Assembly: GCF_006716745.1 (NCBI RefSeq)
Contig: NZ_VFPP01000001.1
Location: 4,340,001 to 4,404,000, forward strand
Source of the DNA: Saccharothrix saharensis
GTDB taxonomy: Bacteria; Actinomycetota; Actinomycetes; Mycobacteriales; Pseudonocardiaceae
DNA: 64,000 nt
Direction of reading: 5' to 3'
Position numbers and translations under genes: made by a program. The notes below the pieces were generated by a model. The model made no database searches. It had not been told where the DNA came from and saw nothing but the letters and a program-made list of their open reading frames with translations. Positions 54,529-63,570 of this stretch are shown in pieces (position 1 is the first letter of the stretch; every line of letters begins with the position of its first letter).

Positions 54529-55203
54529 GTGGCAGTTACCGACGACGCCATCCTGCGCGTCAAGGAGATGATCGTCTCGGGCGAGCTGAAGCCGGGCGAC
54601 CGTCTGCCGCGCGAAGCCGACCTCGCCGGGCGCCTGGGCTTGTCGCGGAACTCGCTGCGCGAGGCGGTCAAGGCGTTGTCGCTGGTCAGGGTGCTGGACG
54701 TGCGGCAGGGCGACGGGACCTACGTGTCCAGCCTGCGGGCCGACGACCTGCTCGGCGCGCTGTCGTTCGTGCTGGACCTGCACCGCGGCGAGGACTCCGT
54801 GCTGGAGGTCCTGCAGGTGCGCCGCATCCTCGAACCGGCCGCGGCGGCGATGGCGGCGCAGCGGGTCGGACCGGAGGAGATAGCGGCGCTGCGGGCGTTG
54901 TGCGACGCCGCCGAGTCGGCCCGGTCGGTGGAGGAGCTCGTCGAGCACGACCTGGAGTTCCACCGCGCCGTCGCGCTCGGCTCGGGCAACGCCTACCTGG
55001 CCCAACTGCTGGACACGCTGGCCGGGCCGACCGTGCGCGTGCGCACCTGGCGCGGCATCACGCAGGGCGGCGCGGTCGACCGGACCGTCGCCGAGCACCG
55101 CGCGATCGTCGACGCCCTGGCCGCCCACCAGCCCGAACTGGCCCGCTCGTGGTCCACGGTGCACGTGGCGGGCGTCGAGCAGTGGCTGTCCGACCTGGCG
55201 TGA
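54529..55203 (+). CDS. GntR/FadR family transcriptional regulator
   Basis: 224 residues from GTG 54529 (GAGGG six bases ahead). Winged helix: ILRVKEMIVSGELKPGDRLPREADLAGRLGLSRNSLREAVKALSLVRVLDVRQGDGTYV. The C-terminal FCD domain has the metal/ligand residues LEHD-like EHDLEFHRAVALGSGN and RTVAEHRAIVDAL. Likely regulates the L-fucose operon that ends 26 bases downstream of it in convergent orientation; sugar acids are typical effectors of FCD regulators. Confidence 0.92.
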   Translation: MAVTDDAILRVKEMIVSGELKPGDRLPREADLAGRLGLSRNSLREAVKALSLVRVLDVRQGDGTYVSSLRADDLLGALSFVLDLHRGEDSVLEVLQVRRILEPAAAAMAAQRVGPEEIAALRALCDAAESARSVEELVEHDLEFHRAVALGSGNAYLAQLLDTLAGPTVRVRTWRGITQGGAVDRTVAEHRAIVDALAAHQPELARSWSTVHVAGVEQWLSDLA

Positions 55204-55228
55204 CGCGGCCGGCCCGGACGGGGCGGGA

Positions 55229-56146
55229 TCAGGGCAGGGCGGACCAGAGGGAGTCCGGCACGGGGGTCGACGCGGCGGCGGCGTTGGAGAGCATCTCGGC
55301 CGCCGTGCGGACGCCCAGGAGCACGGAGACGACCGCCGGGTGGCGGAACGGGAAGGAGACGGCCGCCTGCGGCAGCGTCACGCCGTGGCGGGCGCACACG
55401 GCGGCGATCCGCCGGGCCCGTTCCACCAGCGACGCGGGTGCGGCCCGGTAGTCGTAGGTGTCGCCGACCTCCGGCCGCGCCAGCAGCCCGGAGTTGAACA
55501 CCCCCGCCGCGACCACCGCCACCCCGCGGGCCGCGCACAGGTCCAGCAGCGGCTCCCCGGTCCGCTCCAGCACGGTGTACCGCCCGGCCAGCAGCACCAC
55601 GTCCAGGTCGGTCTCCCGGACGAACCGCGCGGGCATCTCCCACTGGTTCATGCCGACCCCGACCGCCCCGATCACGCCCTGCGACCGCAGCTCCAGCAAC
55701 GCGGGCACGGCCTCCGACACGGCCTGCTCCCAGTGCGCGTCCGGGTCGTGCACGTACACCACGTCCACCCGGTCCAGCCCGAGCCGGTCCAAAGAGGACT
55801 CCAACGACCGCCGCACGCCGTCGGCGCTGAAGTCCCACCGCCGCCACGCCGTCGCGGGCACCGCGAACCCGTTCGCCCGGTCGTCGCCGTCGCCGAAGGC
55901 GGGCTCCAGCACCCGGCCGACCTTCGTGGACACCACGAACCCGTCCCGCGGCCGGTCCGCCAGGAACGCGCCGATCCGCCGCTCGGACAACCCGAGCCCG
56001 TAGTGCGGCGCGGTGTCGAAGTACCGCACCCCGGCGTCCCACGCGGCCTCCAGCGCGCCGAAGGCGTCCACATCGGACACCTCCGCGTACAGGTTGCCGA
56101 TCGGGCCGCCGCCGAACCCCAGGCGGGACAGGGGGATCACGCTCAC
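55229..56146 (-). CDS. aldo/keto reductase, aldose 1-dehydrogenase type
   Basis: 305 residues: SRLGFGGGPIGNLYAEV, VRYFDTAPHYGLGLSERRIGAFLADRPRDGFVVSTKVGR (catalytic Asp-Tyr-Lys), DRVDVVYVHDPD (His), VGVGMNQWEMPARFV, SVLLGVRTAAEMLSN. This subgroup includes D-threo-aldose/L-fucose 1-dehydrogenases, which fits the fucose operon. GTG start overlaps the SDR stop. Confidence 0.9.
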   Translation of the reverse strand: MSVIPLSRLGFGGGPIGNLYAEVSDVDAFGALEAAWDAGVRYFDTAPHYGLGLSERRIGAFLADRPRDGFVVSTKVGRVLEPAFGDGDDRANGFAVPATAWRRWDFSADGVRRSLESSLDRLGLDRVDVVYVHDPDAHWEQAVSEAVPALLELRSQGVIGAVGVGMNQWEMPARFVRETDLDVVLLAGRYTVLERTGEPLLDLCAARGVAVVAAGVFNSGLLARPEVGDTYDYRAAPASLVERARRIAAVCARHGVTLPQAAVSFPFRHPAVVSVLLGVRTAAEMLSNAAAASTPVPDSLWSALP

Positions 56147-56895
56147 GCCTCCCTGGGCCGCAGCCGCAACCCCTGCATGCCGCCGTCGACCGCGAGGACG
56201 GTGCCGGCGGTGGAGCCGGAGAGCGGGCCGGCCAGGTAGGCGATGGCGCCCGCGACCTCGTCCGCCGAGACGAGCCGGCCGTGCGGCTGCCTCGCCTCCA
56301 ACGCGGCACGCTCGGCGGCCGGGTCCGGCGCCGAGTCGAGCAGGCGGCCCACCCACGGGGTGTCCGCCGTGCCGGGGGCTACCGCGTTCACGCGGATGCC
56401 CTCGCGCACGTAGTCCGCGGCCATGGCCAGCGTCAACGCGTGCACCGCGCCCTTGCTCGCCGAGTACAGCGCGCGCTGCGGCAGACCGGCCCAGGCCGCG
56501 ATCGAGCCGGTGTTCACGATCGCCGCCGACGGCGACCTGCGCAGGTGCGGCAGTGCGGCGCGGGCGACCCGGGCCATGCCGACCACGTTCACGTCCAGCA
56601 CCCGGTGCCACTCGTCGTCCGGGTTCGCGGTCACGTCGCCCTGCGCGCCGACGCCCGCGTTGTTCACCAGCACGTCCAGCCGGCCGAACCGCTCGACCAC
56701 CTCGTCGACCGCGGCGCGCACCGAGGCGTCGTCGGTCACGTCGGCCCTGATGCCGTGCACCGGCGGCTCGACCCGCGGGTCCAGGTCCAGCGCCACCGCG
56801 GTCGCGCCGCGTGCCGCCAGCAGCCGCGCGGTGGCCAGGCCGATGCCGGACGCGCCGCCGGTCACCACCGCGACCAAGCCCTCGAACTCGCTCAC
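56143..56895 (-). CDS. short-chain dehydrogenase/reductase
   Basis: 250 residues, classical SDR: cofactor motif [65 protein letters not shown] (Ser-Tyr-Lys catalytic triad), [13 protein letters not shown]. The Asp after beta-2 (ALDLD) favours NAD. In non-phosphorylative L-fucose pathways an SDR oxidises 2-keto-3-deoxy-L-fuconate (or L-fucose itself). Both flanking stops/starts overlap (GTGA). Confidence 0.92.
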   Translation of the reverse strand: MSEFEGLVAVVTGGASGIGLATARLLAARGATAVALDLDPRVEPPVHGIRADVTDDASVRAAVDEVVERFGRLDVLVNNAGVGAQGDVTANPDDEWHRVLDVNVVGMARVARAALPHLRRSPSAAIVNTGSIAAWAGLPQRALYSASKGAVHALTLAMAADYVREGIRVNAVAPGTADTPWVGRLLDSAPDPAAERAALEARQPHGRLVSADEVAGAIAYLAGPLSGSTAGTVLAVDGGMQGLRLRPREA

Positions 56896-58202
56896 CGGCC
56901 CTCCTGTTCCGCCCACACCGGGCCGTCGGGGTAGCTGTAGTCGGTCACGGTCCGGTCGTGCAGCCGCGCAGAGAACCCCGGCTCGACGGGCGCGGCGTAC
57001 CGGCCGCCGCGCACCACGGCCGGGTCGGTGAAGTGCTCGTGCAGGTGGTCGACCCATTCGACCACGCGGCCGTCGACGGTGCCGGAGACCGCCACGAAGT
57101 CGACCATCGCCAGGTGCCGGACCAGCTCGCACAGGCCGACGCCGCCCGCGTGCGGGCACACCGGCACGCCGAACTTCGCCGCCAGCAGCAGGATCGCCAC
57201 GTTCTCGTTCACCCCGCCGACCCGGCACGCGTCGAGCTGCACCACGTCGACCGCCCCGGCCTGCAGCAACTGCTTGAACACCACCCGGTTCTGCACGTGC
57301 TCGCCGGTGGCGACCTTGATCGGGCGCACCGCCCGGGCGATCGCGGCGTGCCCCAGCACGTCGTCCGGCGAGGTGGGCTCCTCGATCCAGTACGGGTCGA
57401 ACGGCGCCAGCTCGCGCACCCACTCGATCGCCGTGCCCACGTCCCACCGCTGGTTGGCGTCCACGGCGATGCGCACGCCGTCGCCGACCGCCTCGCGGGC
57501 CAGCCGCATGCGCCGGACGTCGTCCGCCAGGTCGCCGCCGACCTTCAGCTTGATCATGTCGAAGCCGTCGGCCGACGCCTGCCGCGCCAACCCGGCCAGC
57601 TTCTCGTCGGAGTAGCCGAGCCAGCCCGGCGACGTCGTGTAGGCCGGGTAACCGTCCCGGACCAGCGCGGCGGCCCGTTCGGCGCGCCCCGGCTCCGCGC
57701 GCCGCAGGATGTCCAGCGCCTCCTCGGGCGTGAGCGCGTCGGACAGGTACCGGAAGTCCACCAGGCCGACGATCTCCTCCGGCGCCATGCCGGACAGGAA
57801 CCGCCACAGCGGCAGGCCCGCCCGCCGGGCGGCGAGGTCCCACGCGGCGTTCACGACCGCGCCCAGCGCCATGTGCGCGACGCCCTTCTCCGGCCCCAAC
57901 CAGCGCAACTGCGAGTCGCCGACCAGGTCGGCGGACAGCGCGGCCAGGTCGGCGGCGGTCTCCGGGACGGGCCGGCCGACCACGTGGTGCGCCAACGACC
58001 GGATCGCGGCGGCCTGCACGTCGTTGCCGCGACCGATCGTGAACGCCAGCCCGTAGCCCTCCGGGCCGTTCGACGTGCGCAGCACCACGTAGGCCGCGGA
58101 GTAGTCCGGGTCGGGGTTCATCGCGTCCGACCCGTCCAGCTCCCGCGAGGTCGGGAACCGGATGTCCAGCACGTCCAGCGCGACGACCCGGTCCGCCATC
58201 AC
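56892..58202 (-). CDS. L-fuconate dehydratase (enolase superfamily)
   Basis: About 435 residues; start ATG 58199 or GTG 58202. Matches FucD-type sequences: [61 protein letters not shown]. The KxK acid/base motif is in [11 protein letters not shown], metal ligands in [20 protein letters not shown] and ATGEHVQNR, and the His-containing PHAGGVGL. Dehydrates L-fuconate to 2-keto-3-deoxy-L-fuconate. Central gene of the operon and its best functional marker. Confidence 0.94.
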   Translation of the reverse strand: MMADRVVALDVLDIRFPTSRELDGSDAMNPDPDYSAAYVVLRTSNGPEGYGLAFTIGRGNDVQAAAIRSLAHHVVGRPVPETAADLAALSADLVGDSQLRWLGPEKGVAHMALGAVVNAAWDLAARRAGLPLWRFLSGMAPEEIVGLVDFRYLSDALTPEEALDILRRAEPGRAERAAALVRDGYPAYTTSPGWLGYSDEKLAGLARQASADGFDMIKLKVGGDLADDVRRMRLAREAVGDGVRIAVDANQRWDVGTAIEWVRELAPFDPYWIEEPTSPDDVLGHAAIARAVRPIKVATGEHVQNRVVFKQLLQAGAVDVVQLDACRVGGVNENVAILLLAAKFGVPVCPHAGGVGLCELVRHLAMVDFVAVSGTVDGRVVEWVDHLHEHFTDPAVVRGGRYAAPVEPGFSARLHDRTVTDYSYPDGPVWAEQEGR

Positions 58203-59053
58203 GCCTGCCCGAGCGTCTGCCGCTGCCGGCCGAGCCCGTCGATCTCCAGCTCCACCACGTCGCCCGCCTTCAGGTACGGCTTGGGCTCCGGTTGGCCGAG
58301 CGCCACGCCCGCCGGCGTGCCGGTGTTGATGACGTCACCCGGTCGAAGGACGAGGAACCAGCTCAGGTAGCGGACCAGCTCGGCCACCGGGAAGATCATG
58401 TTCTTGGTGGAGGAGTCCTGCCGCGGCACGCCGTTGACCCACAGCCGCAGGCCCAGCGCCTGCGGGTCGCCGACCTCGTCCGCGGGCACGAGGAAGGGGC
58501 CGAGCGGGTTGAACGTCTCGCAGTTCTTGCCCTTGTCCCACTGCCCTCCGCGCTCCAGCTGGAACTCGCGCTCGCTCACGTCGTGCGACAGGGCGTACCC
58601 GGCGATGCAGGTCAGCGCCTGCTCGGCGGAGTCGAGGTACCGGGCCGTGCGGCCGATGACCACGGCCAGCTCGACCTCCCAGTCCGTCTTCACCGAGCGG
58701 CGCGGCACCAGCACCTCGTCGTTCGGGCCGACGATCGTGTCGGGGGTCTTGAGGAACACGACCGGCTCCGACGGGATCGCCAGGCCGGTCTCCTCCGCGT
58801 GGTCGCGGTAGTTGAGACCGATGCAGACGAGCTTGCCGACGCCCGCGACCGGCGGTCCGATCCGCACGCCGTCGTCCACGACCGGGTGGAGTTCGCCGGC
58901 CGCCAGGGCGGCGCGCGTGCGGGCGATGCCGTCGTCGGCGAGGAACGCGCCGGTCACGTCGTCGGTCACCGGGGTCAGGTCGTACGTCACCCCGTCGTCG
59001 GCACGGACGGCGGGCCGTTCGGAACCCGACGGTCCCAGGCGCAGCAACTGCAC
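58199..59053 (-). CDS. fumarylacetoacetate hydrolase family protein (2,4-diketo-3-deoxy-L-fuconate hydrolase-like)
   Basis: 284 residues: [55 protein letters not shown] (metal Glu residues), [56 protein letters not shown] hydrolases at the end of non-phosphorylative fucose/arabinose routes split the diketo acid to pyruvate and lactate. First gene of the operon, with two operator-like palindromes upstream. No fuconolactonase or fucose transporter gene is present. Confidence 0.92.
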   Translation of the reverse strand: MQLLRLGPSGSERPAVRADDGVTYDLTPVTDDVTGAFLADDGIARTRAALAAGELHPVVDDGVRIGPPVAGVGKLVCIGLNYRDHAEETGLAIPSEPVVFLKTPDTIVGPNDEVLVPRRSVKTDWEVELAVVIGRTARYLDSAEQALTCIAGYALSHDVSEREFQLERGGQWDKGKNCETFNPLGPFLVPADEVGDPQALGLRLWVNGVPRQDSSTKNMIFPVAELVRYLSWFLVLRPGDVINTGTPAGVALGQPEPKPYLKAGDVVELEIDGLGRQRQTLGQA

Positions 59054-59076
59054 GGCAGATCCTCCTCCACCACTCG

Positions 59077-59091
59077 ATAGATCGGATGTAT
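59077..59091. promoter_or_regulatory. GntR-type operator candidate, site 1
   Basis: ATAGATCGGATGTAT: pattern ATA-S-ATC-S-GAT-S-TAT, symmetric apart from the G/C positions. 24 bases upstream of the FAH start. Confidence 0.55.
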
Positions 59092-59129
59092 AGCGCTTGC
59101 TGACGGGACCGTCTAGAGGTTGTCCGGTT

Positions 59130-59144
59130 ATTCGTCCGATGAAT
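59130..59144. promoter_or_regulatory. GntR-type operator candidate, site 2
   Basis: ATTCGTCCGATGAAT, similar symmetry around TC-S-GA, between the fucose operon and the subtilase ATG (59165). Could let one regulator affect both. Confidence 0.45.
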
Positions 59145-59164
59145 CCCGGTTACGAAGGGTCGCG

Positions 59165-62100
59165 ATGAAACTCCACCGCGCGGTGTGGGCGTCCGCCGCC
59201 ACCGCCGCACTGCTCGGCACGCTCCTCGTCGGCAACGCCTCGGGCGCCGACCGGCCCGCCAGACCCCTGCCGCCCGACCGCGCCGACCACTCGGGCGACG
59301 GGTCCTCCGAACGCGCGCTCGACCGCGCCAGAGGCCCGGTGACGGCGTTCGTCGAGCTCACCACCACCCCCGCCACGCAGGCGTACGGCGACGAGAAGGC
59401 ACGCGGCGGCGACCCGGCCGCGGCGGCACGGGCGGCGCGGCGGCGCACCGACGCGCAGGCCGACCGGGTCCTGGCGGCCCTGCGCGGCCGGGACGCCGGC
59501 ACCCGCGAGGTCGCCAAGACCCGCAACGCGGTCCCCGGCGTGCTCGTCAACGCCGACGCGGGCAGCCTGCGCGACCTGGCGGCGCTGCCCGAGGTCAGGT
59601 CCGTGCGGCTGACCGTGCCGAAGACCGTGCGCAACGCGGGCGCGGTGGAGCTCACCCGGGCCGCGCAGGTGTGGCGCGACACCGGCCGGTACGGCGAGGG
59701 CGTGCGCATCGGCATCGTGGACACCGGCATCGACTACACCCACGCCGACTTCGGCGGACCGGGCACCACCGCCGCGTACCAGGCCGTCGACCCCACCGCG
59801 CCGTGGACGCCCACCGCGAAGGTCGTCGGGGGCCACGACTTCGCGGGCGACGCCTACGACTCCGAGGACCCCGCGAAGGCCGTGCCCGTGCCCGACCCGA
59901 ACCCGCTGGACTGCCACAGCCACGGCACGCACGTCGCGGGCACCGCCGCCGGGTACGGCGAGAACGCCGACGGGACCCCGTTCACCGGCGACCACTCCGC
60001 GTTGACGCCCGAGGACGTGGCCGGGATGAAGATCGGGCCGGGCGTCGCGCCCGGGGCGTCGCTGTACGCGCTGAAGGTGTTCGGCTGCACGGGCTCGACC
60101 GAGCTCGTCGGCCAGGCGCTGGACTGGTCGCTCGACCCGGACGGCGACGGCGACTTCGGCGACCACCTCGACGTGGTCAACCTGTCGCTGGGCAGCGACT
60201 TCGCCGGTCAGGACGACCCCGACAGCCTGTTCGTGCGCAAGGTCGTCGAGCACGGCGTGGTGGTCGTCGCGTCGGCGGGCAACGGCGGCGACTTCTACGA
60301 CGTCGGCGGCTCGCCGGCGAACACGCCCGAGGCGCTGGCGGTGGCCAACACGCGGGACGCGTTCGCGCTGCTCGACGGCGTCGAGGTGGCGGGCGCGCGG
60401 CACGCCGGGCAGTACAGCAAGAGCTACACCGCCTACCCGGCGCTGGACGTGGCGCTGCCCGTCGTGCCGGTGTCCGACCCGGAGAACCTCGACGGGTGCG
60501 CGCCGATCACCGAGGACCTCAACGGCCGGTTCGCCTGGCTGGAGTGGGACGAGGACGACGCGACCCGCGAGTGCGGTTCCGCGGCGCGGACCGACAACGC
60601 CGAGGCGGCGGGCGCGGAAGGCGTGCTGCTCACCGCCACCAGCGACCACTTCAAGGCCGCCATCGCGGGCAACGCCGGCATCCCGGCGTTCCAGTTCACC
60701 CGCGCGTCCACCGAGGCGCTGCGGCCGGCGTTGACCGGGGGCACGCTCCGGGTGCGCATGCTCGGCTCGCTGCGCAACGCCGTGCCGACGATGACGCCGA
60801 CCCTCGCCGACACGATCACGCCCTCGTCCTCCCGGGGATCGCGCGGCGCGGCGGCGGCGAAGCCCGACGTCGCCGCGCCCGGCGACACGATCCTGTCCGC
60901 GTCCTCCGGCACCGGCTCCGAAGCGGTGAGCATGGGCGGCACGTCGATGGCCGCGCCGCACGTCGCCGGTCTCGCCGCGCTGGTGCGCGAGACGCGTCCG
61001 GACTGGACGGTCGAGGAGGTCAAGGCCGCCATCATGAACACCGCGACCGGTGACGTGACCGACGGCGACGACCACACCACCGGCGAACCCGAGGCGCCGA
61101 TGCGGGTCGGCGCGGGCCGGGTGGACGCGCTCGACGCGGTCGGCGTCGACCTGCTGGCCATGGTCGCCGACGACCCCGGCACAGTAGGCGTGTCGTTCGG
61201 GCCGGTCGAGGCCGGCGCACCGCTGACGGTCGGCAAGACCGTGGAGGTGGTGAACAAGTCGTCCCGGCCGCGCACCGCGCGGGTGTCCTACGAGGCCGCG
61301 ACCACCGTGCCCGGCGCGCGGTTCGAGGTGTGGCCGCCGGTGCTCGTCGTGCCGCCGAACGGGACGGCGACGGTCGACGTGACGCTGACCGTGACGCCGG
61401 AGGAGCTGCGCAAGGTCGCCGACCCGACGATCGAGAAGGTGCAGGCGGGCGTGGCGCGGCAGTTCCTGGCCGAGGCGTCCGGGCGGCTGCTCGTGCGGTC
61501 CGGTGACCTGGCGCTGCGGGTGCCGGTGTACGCGGCCCCGAAACCGGTCGCCGACGTCGAGGCGGTCGACCGCGGTGACGGCACGGTCGAGCTGGGCGGG
61601 CGCGCGGTGGACCAGGGCGAGGGCGACGAGGCGTACCGGTCGCTGGTGAGCGCGTTCGAGCTGCACGGCTCCAGCCCCGAACTGGCGTCGTGCGGGGACG
61701 ACGTGCAGACCGACTGCGCGGTGAACGGGTCGGCGCGCGGGGGCGACCTGCGGTACGTGGGCGCCGCGGTCGGTGACGGGATGCTCGCGTTCGGGGTCGT
61801 GACCTGGCACGACTGGGTCACGCTCGGCCTCGCGAACAGCCCCGTGGTGCGCATCGACACCACCGGCGACGGCGTGCCCGACTACACCGTGCAGGCCGTG
61901 AAGCCGAGTTCCGGCTTGGTGGTCACGGCGGACGTGTGGCTGGCGCGGACGGTGCGCGTGGCCGACGGCGCGGTCGTGGACGAGCAGCCGCTCAACGGCC
62001 GGTACGGCGACGTGGACACCAACGTGATGGACAGCAACGTGGTCGTGCTGCCGGTGGCGTTGACCGCGCTGGGCATCGACCCGGCGGCGGCGAGCGCGCC

Positions 62101-62356
62101 GTTGACCTACACGGTCGTGACGTCGGGGAACTACCCCGCGCCGGGCAACGCCGACGGGTTCGTGGACCGGATCCGCACGCCGATGGCGTTCGACCCGCTG
62201 CGGCCGGGGCTCGGCGTCGAGGGCGGCGTGTCGTTCGTGGCGGAGGCCGGCGCGGTGCTGCGGGTGCGGCCGGGGTCCGCGGTGGACGGCGGCCTGCTGT
62301 TCCTGCACCACCACAACGCTTCGGGCGACCGCGCGCAGGTGCTCGCCGTCCGTTGA
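59165..62356 (+). CDS. secreted S8 family serine protease (subtilase) with PA insert
   Basis: 1063 residues from ATG 59165 (AAGGG six bases ahead). Signal peptide MKLHRAVWASAATAALLGTLLVGNASGA; inhibitor-I9-like propeptide (GPVTAFVELTTTPATQAY ... VRSVRLTVPKTV); subtilisin triad Asp ~186 in GIVDTGIDYTHADFGG, His ~253 in CHSHGTHVAGTAAGYG, Ser ~594 in GGTSMAAPHVAGLAALV. A protease-associated domain is inserted between His and Ser (around residues 420-550). Fn3-like domain and a beta-rich C-terminus follow; no sortase motif. Released to the medium, broad proteolysis expected. Divergent from the fucose operon. Confidence 0.95.
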   Translation: MKLHRAVWASAATAALLGTLLVGNASGADRPARPLPPDRADHSGDGSSERALDRARGPVTAFVELTTTPATQAYGDEKARGGDPAAAARAARRRTDAQADRVLAALRGRDAGTREVAKTRNAVPGVLVNADAGSLRDLAALPEVRSVRLTVPKTVRNAGAVELTRAAQVWRDTGRYGEGVRIGIVDTGIDYTHADFGGPGTTAAYQAVDPTAPWTPTAKVVGGHDFAGDAYDSEDPAKAVPVPDPNPLDCHSHGTHVAGTAAGYGENADGTPFTGDHSALTPEDVAGMKIGPGVAPGASLYALKVFGCTGSTELVGQALDWSLDPDGDGDFGDHLDVVNLSLGSDFAGQDDPDSLFVRKVVEHGVVVVASAGNGGDFYDVGGSPANTPEALAVANTRDAFALLDGVEVAGARHAGQYSKSYTAYPALDVALPVVPVSDPENLDGCAPITEDLNGRFAWLEWDEDDATRECGSAARTDNAEAAGAEGVLLTATSDHFKAAIAGNAGIPAFQFTRASTEALRPALTGGTLRVRMLGSLRNAVPTMTPTLADTITPSSSRGSRGAAAAKPDVAAPGDTILSASSGTGSEAVSMGGTSMAAPHVAGLAALVRETRPDWTVEEVKAAIMNTATGDVTDGDDHTTGEPEAPMRVGAGRVDALDAVGVDLLAMVADDPGTVGVSFGPVEAGAPLTVGKTVEVVNKSSRPRTARVSYEAATTVPGARFEVWPPVLVVPPNGTATVDVTLTVTPEELRKVADPTIEKVQAGVARQFLAEASGRLLVRSGDLALRVPVYAAPKPVADVEAVDRGDGTVELGGRAVDQGEGDEAYRSLVSAFELHGSSPELASCGDDVQTDCAVNGSARGGDLRYVGAAVGDGMLAFGVVTWHDWVTLGLANSPVVRIDTTGDGVPDYTVQAVKPSSGLVVTADVWLARTVRVADGAVVDEQPLNGRYGDVDTNVMDSNVVVLPVALTALGIDPAAASAPLTYTVVTSGNYPAPGNADGFVDRIRTPMAFDPLRPGLGVEGGVSFVAEAGAVLRVRPGSAVDGGLLFLHHHNASGDRAQVLAVR

Positions 62357-62385
62357 CGACCGCTTCCCGCCGGTCACGCAGAGCC

Positions 62386-62420
62386 AGGTCCGGCACAACC
62401 CGGTTGGGTGTGCCGGACCT
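62386..62420 (+). terminator. terminator after the subtilase gene
   Basis: 12-bp stem AGGTCCGGCACA (62386-62397) with TGTGCCGGACCT (62409-62420), inner CCC/GGG extending it. Located between the subtilase stop and the kinase start. Confidence 0.8.
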
Positions 62421-62446
62421 CGTTCGTGCTGGGCATACTCGGGCGA

Positions 62447-63379
62447 ATGGGTTTCGTGGTGGGTCTGGACGCGGGCGGCACGAGCACCCGGGCGTTGGTG
62501 CTCGACCTGGACGGCACCCGCCTCGGCGCCGGCGTCGCGGGTGGCGCGAACCCCAACTCGCACCCGCCGGAACTCGCCGCCGCCCACGTGCGGCAGGCGT
62601 TGACGGCGGCGTTGGACGGGCTGGACGCGGCGAAGGTCGAGTCGGGCGTGCTCGGCATGGCGGGGTCGAGCAAGCTGCTCAGCGACCCGGCGGTGGCGGC
62701 GTTGTTCGAGGCCGCGTGGGCGGGGGCGGGGCTGCGGTGCCCGATGCGCGTGATCACCGACTGCGAGGCGGCGTTCGCGACCGGCACGGCGTCACCGGAC
62801 GGGACCGTGCTGGTGGCCGGGACGGGGTCGATCGCGGCCCGGATCGAGCACCACGAGCTGGTGTCGACGGCCGGCGGGTACGGCTGGCTGCTGGGTGACG
62901 AGGGGTCGGCGTTCTGGCTGGGCCGGGAAGCCGTGCGGGCGACGTTGCTAGCGTTGGAGCGGGACGAGGTGGACGAGCTGGCGGCCGCCGTGCTGGCCCG
63001 TGCGGACATCCCCGACGTGCCGCGCCGGGAGCGGTGGCGTCGCCTGATCACCGCGGCGAACGCGTCCGCGCCGATCGCCCTGGCCACCTACGCGCCGCTC
63101 GTGACGGCGCACGCCTCCGCACCGTCCGCCGACCGCGTCGTCACCGCCGCCGTGCGCGTCCTGGCCGACCTGGCCGAAGCCGCCCGCCCGGCCGAGGCCC
63201 GTTCGCCGATCGTCCTGATGGGCAGCCTGGTCCACGCACACCCCTTGGGCGCGCGCCTCAAGCGCGAACTGTCCACCCGCACCCCGGCTCCCGTCACCGT
63301 CGCCACCGAGGGCGCCGCCGGCGCCGCCTGGCTCGCCGCCGTCAAGATCCTGGGCCCCTCCGCCCCCCGCCCCACCTGA
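62447..63379 (+). CDS. BadF/BadG/BcrA/BcrD family ATPase, probable N-acetylglucosamine kinase
   Basis: 310 residues, ASKHA fold: phosphate-1 VVGLDAGGTSTRALVLDLDG, GANPNSHPPELAAAHVRQAL, VITDCEAAFATGTASPDGTVLVAGTGSIAAR (catalytic Asp and phosphate-2), GGYGWLLGDEGSAFWLGREA, VLMGSLVHAHPLG. The GDEGS motif is typical of GlcNAc kinases of this family (NAGK-like). It would feed GlcNAc-6-P to NagA encoded 8 kb away. No dre site is seen before it; transcription probably starts within the preceding terminator region. Confidence 0.9.
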   Translation: MGFVVGLDAGGTSTRALVLDLDGTRLGAGVAGGANPNSHPPELAAAHVRQALTAALDGLDAAKVESGVLGMAGSSKLLSDPAVAALFEAAWAGAGLRCPMRVITDCEAAFATGTASPDGTVLVAGTGSIAARIEHHELVSTAGGYGWLLGDEGSAFWLGREAVRATLLALERDEVDELAAAVLARADIPDVPRRERWRRLITAANASAPIALATYAPLVTAHASAPSADRVVTAAVRVLADLAEAARPAEARSPIVLMGSLVHAHPLGARLKRELSTRTPAPVTVATEGAAGAAWLAAVKILGPSAPRPT

Positions 63380-63382
63380 CCC

Positions 63383-63570
63383 CCGTGTGCCGAACGCTCA
63401 AGTCCCGAGTGTCGAACGCTCAGCTCCCGAGTGTCGAACCTTCGGGACCCCTGAATTCAACGTTCAGGACAGCCCTCCCGGGTCCTGAGCGTTGAATTCA
63501 GGGGTCCTGAGCGTTCGACACTCGGGACCTGGAGGTTCGACACTCGGGGCTTGGAGGTTCGACTCACGGG
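63383..63570. repeat. ~170-bp intergenic inverted repeat array
   Basis: Units of GAGTGTCGAAC on the left (63408-63440, with a variant at 63387) and GTTCGACACTC on the right (63512-63545), flanking an inner inverted pair GGGACCCCTGAATTCAACG (63444-63462) and CGTTGAATTCAGGGGTCC (63490-63507). Centre near 63476. The whole stretch can fold into one long hairpin between two convergent genes. Confidence 0.85.

Noticed and set aside
59108..59121. TCTAGA-centred sequence upstream of the subtilase as a dre
   Set aside because: Flanks ACCG/GGTT are not symmetric about TCTAGA and do not match the DasR core.
59120..59164. Upstream ATG (59120) for the subtilase
   Set aside because: It would put 15 polar residues before a clear signal peptide; ATG 59165 has its own ribosome site.
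63383..63570. CRISPR array
   Set aside because: Repeats are inverted about a centre, spacers are irregular and short, and there are no cas genes.
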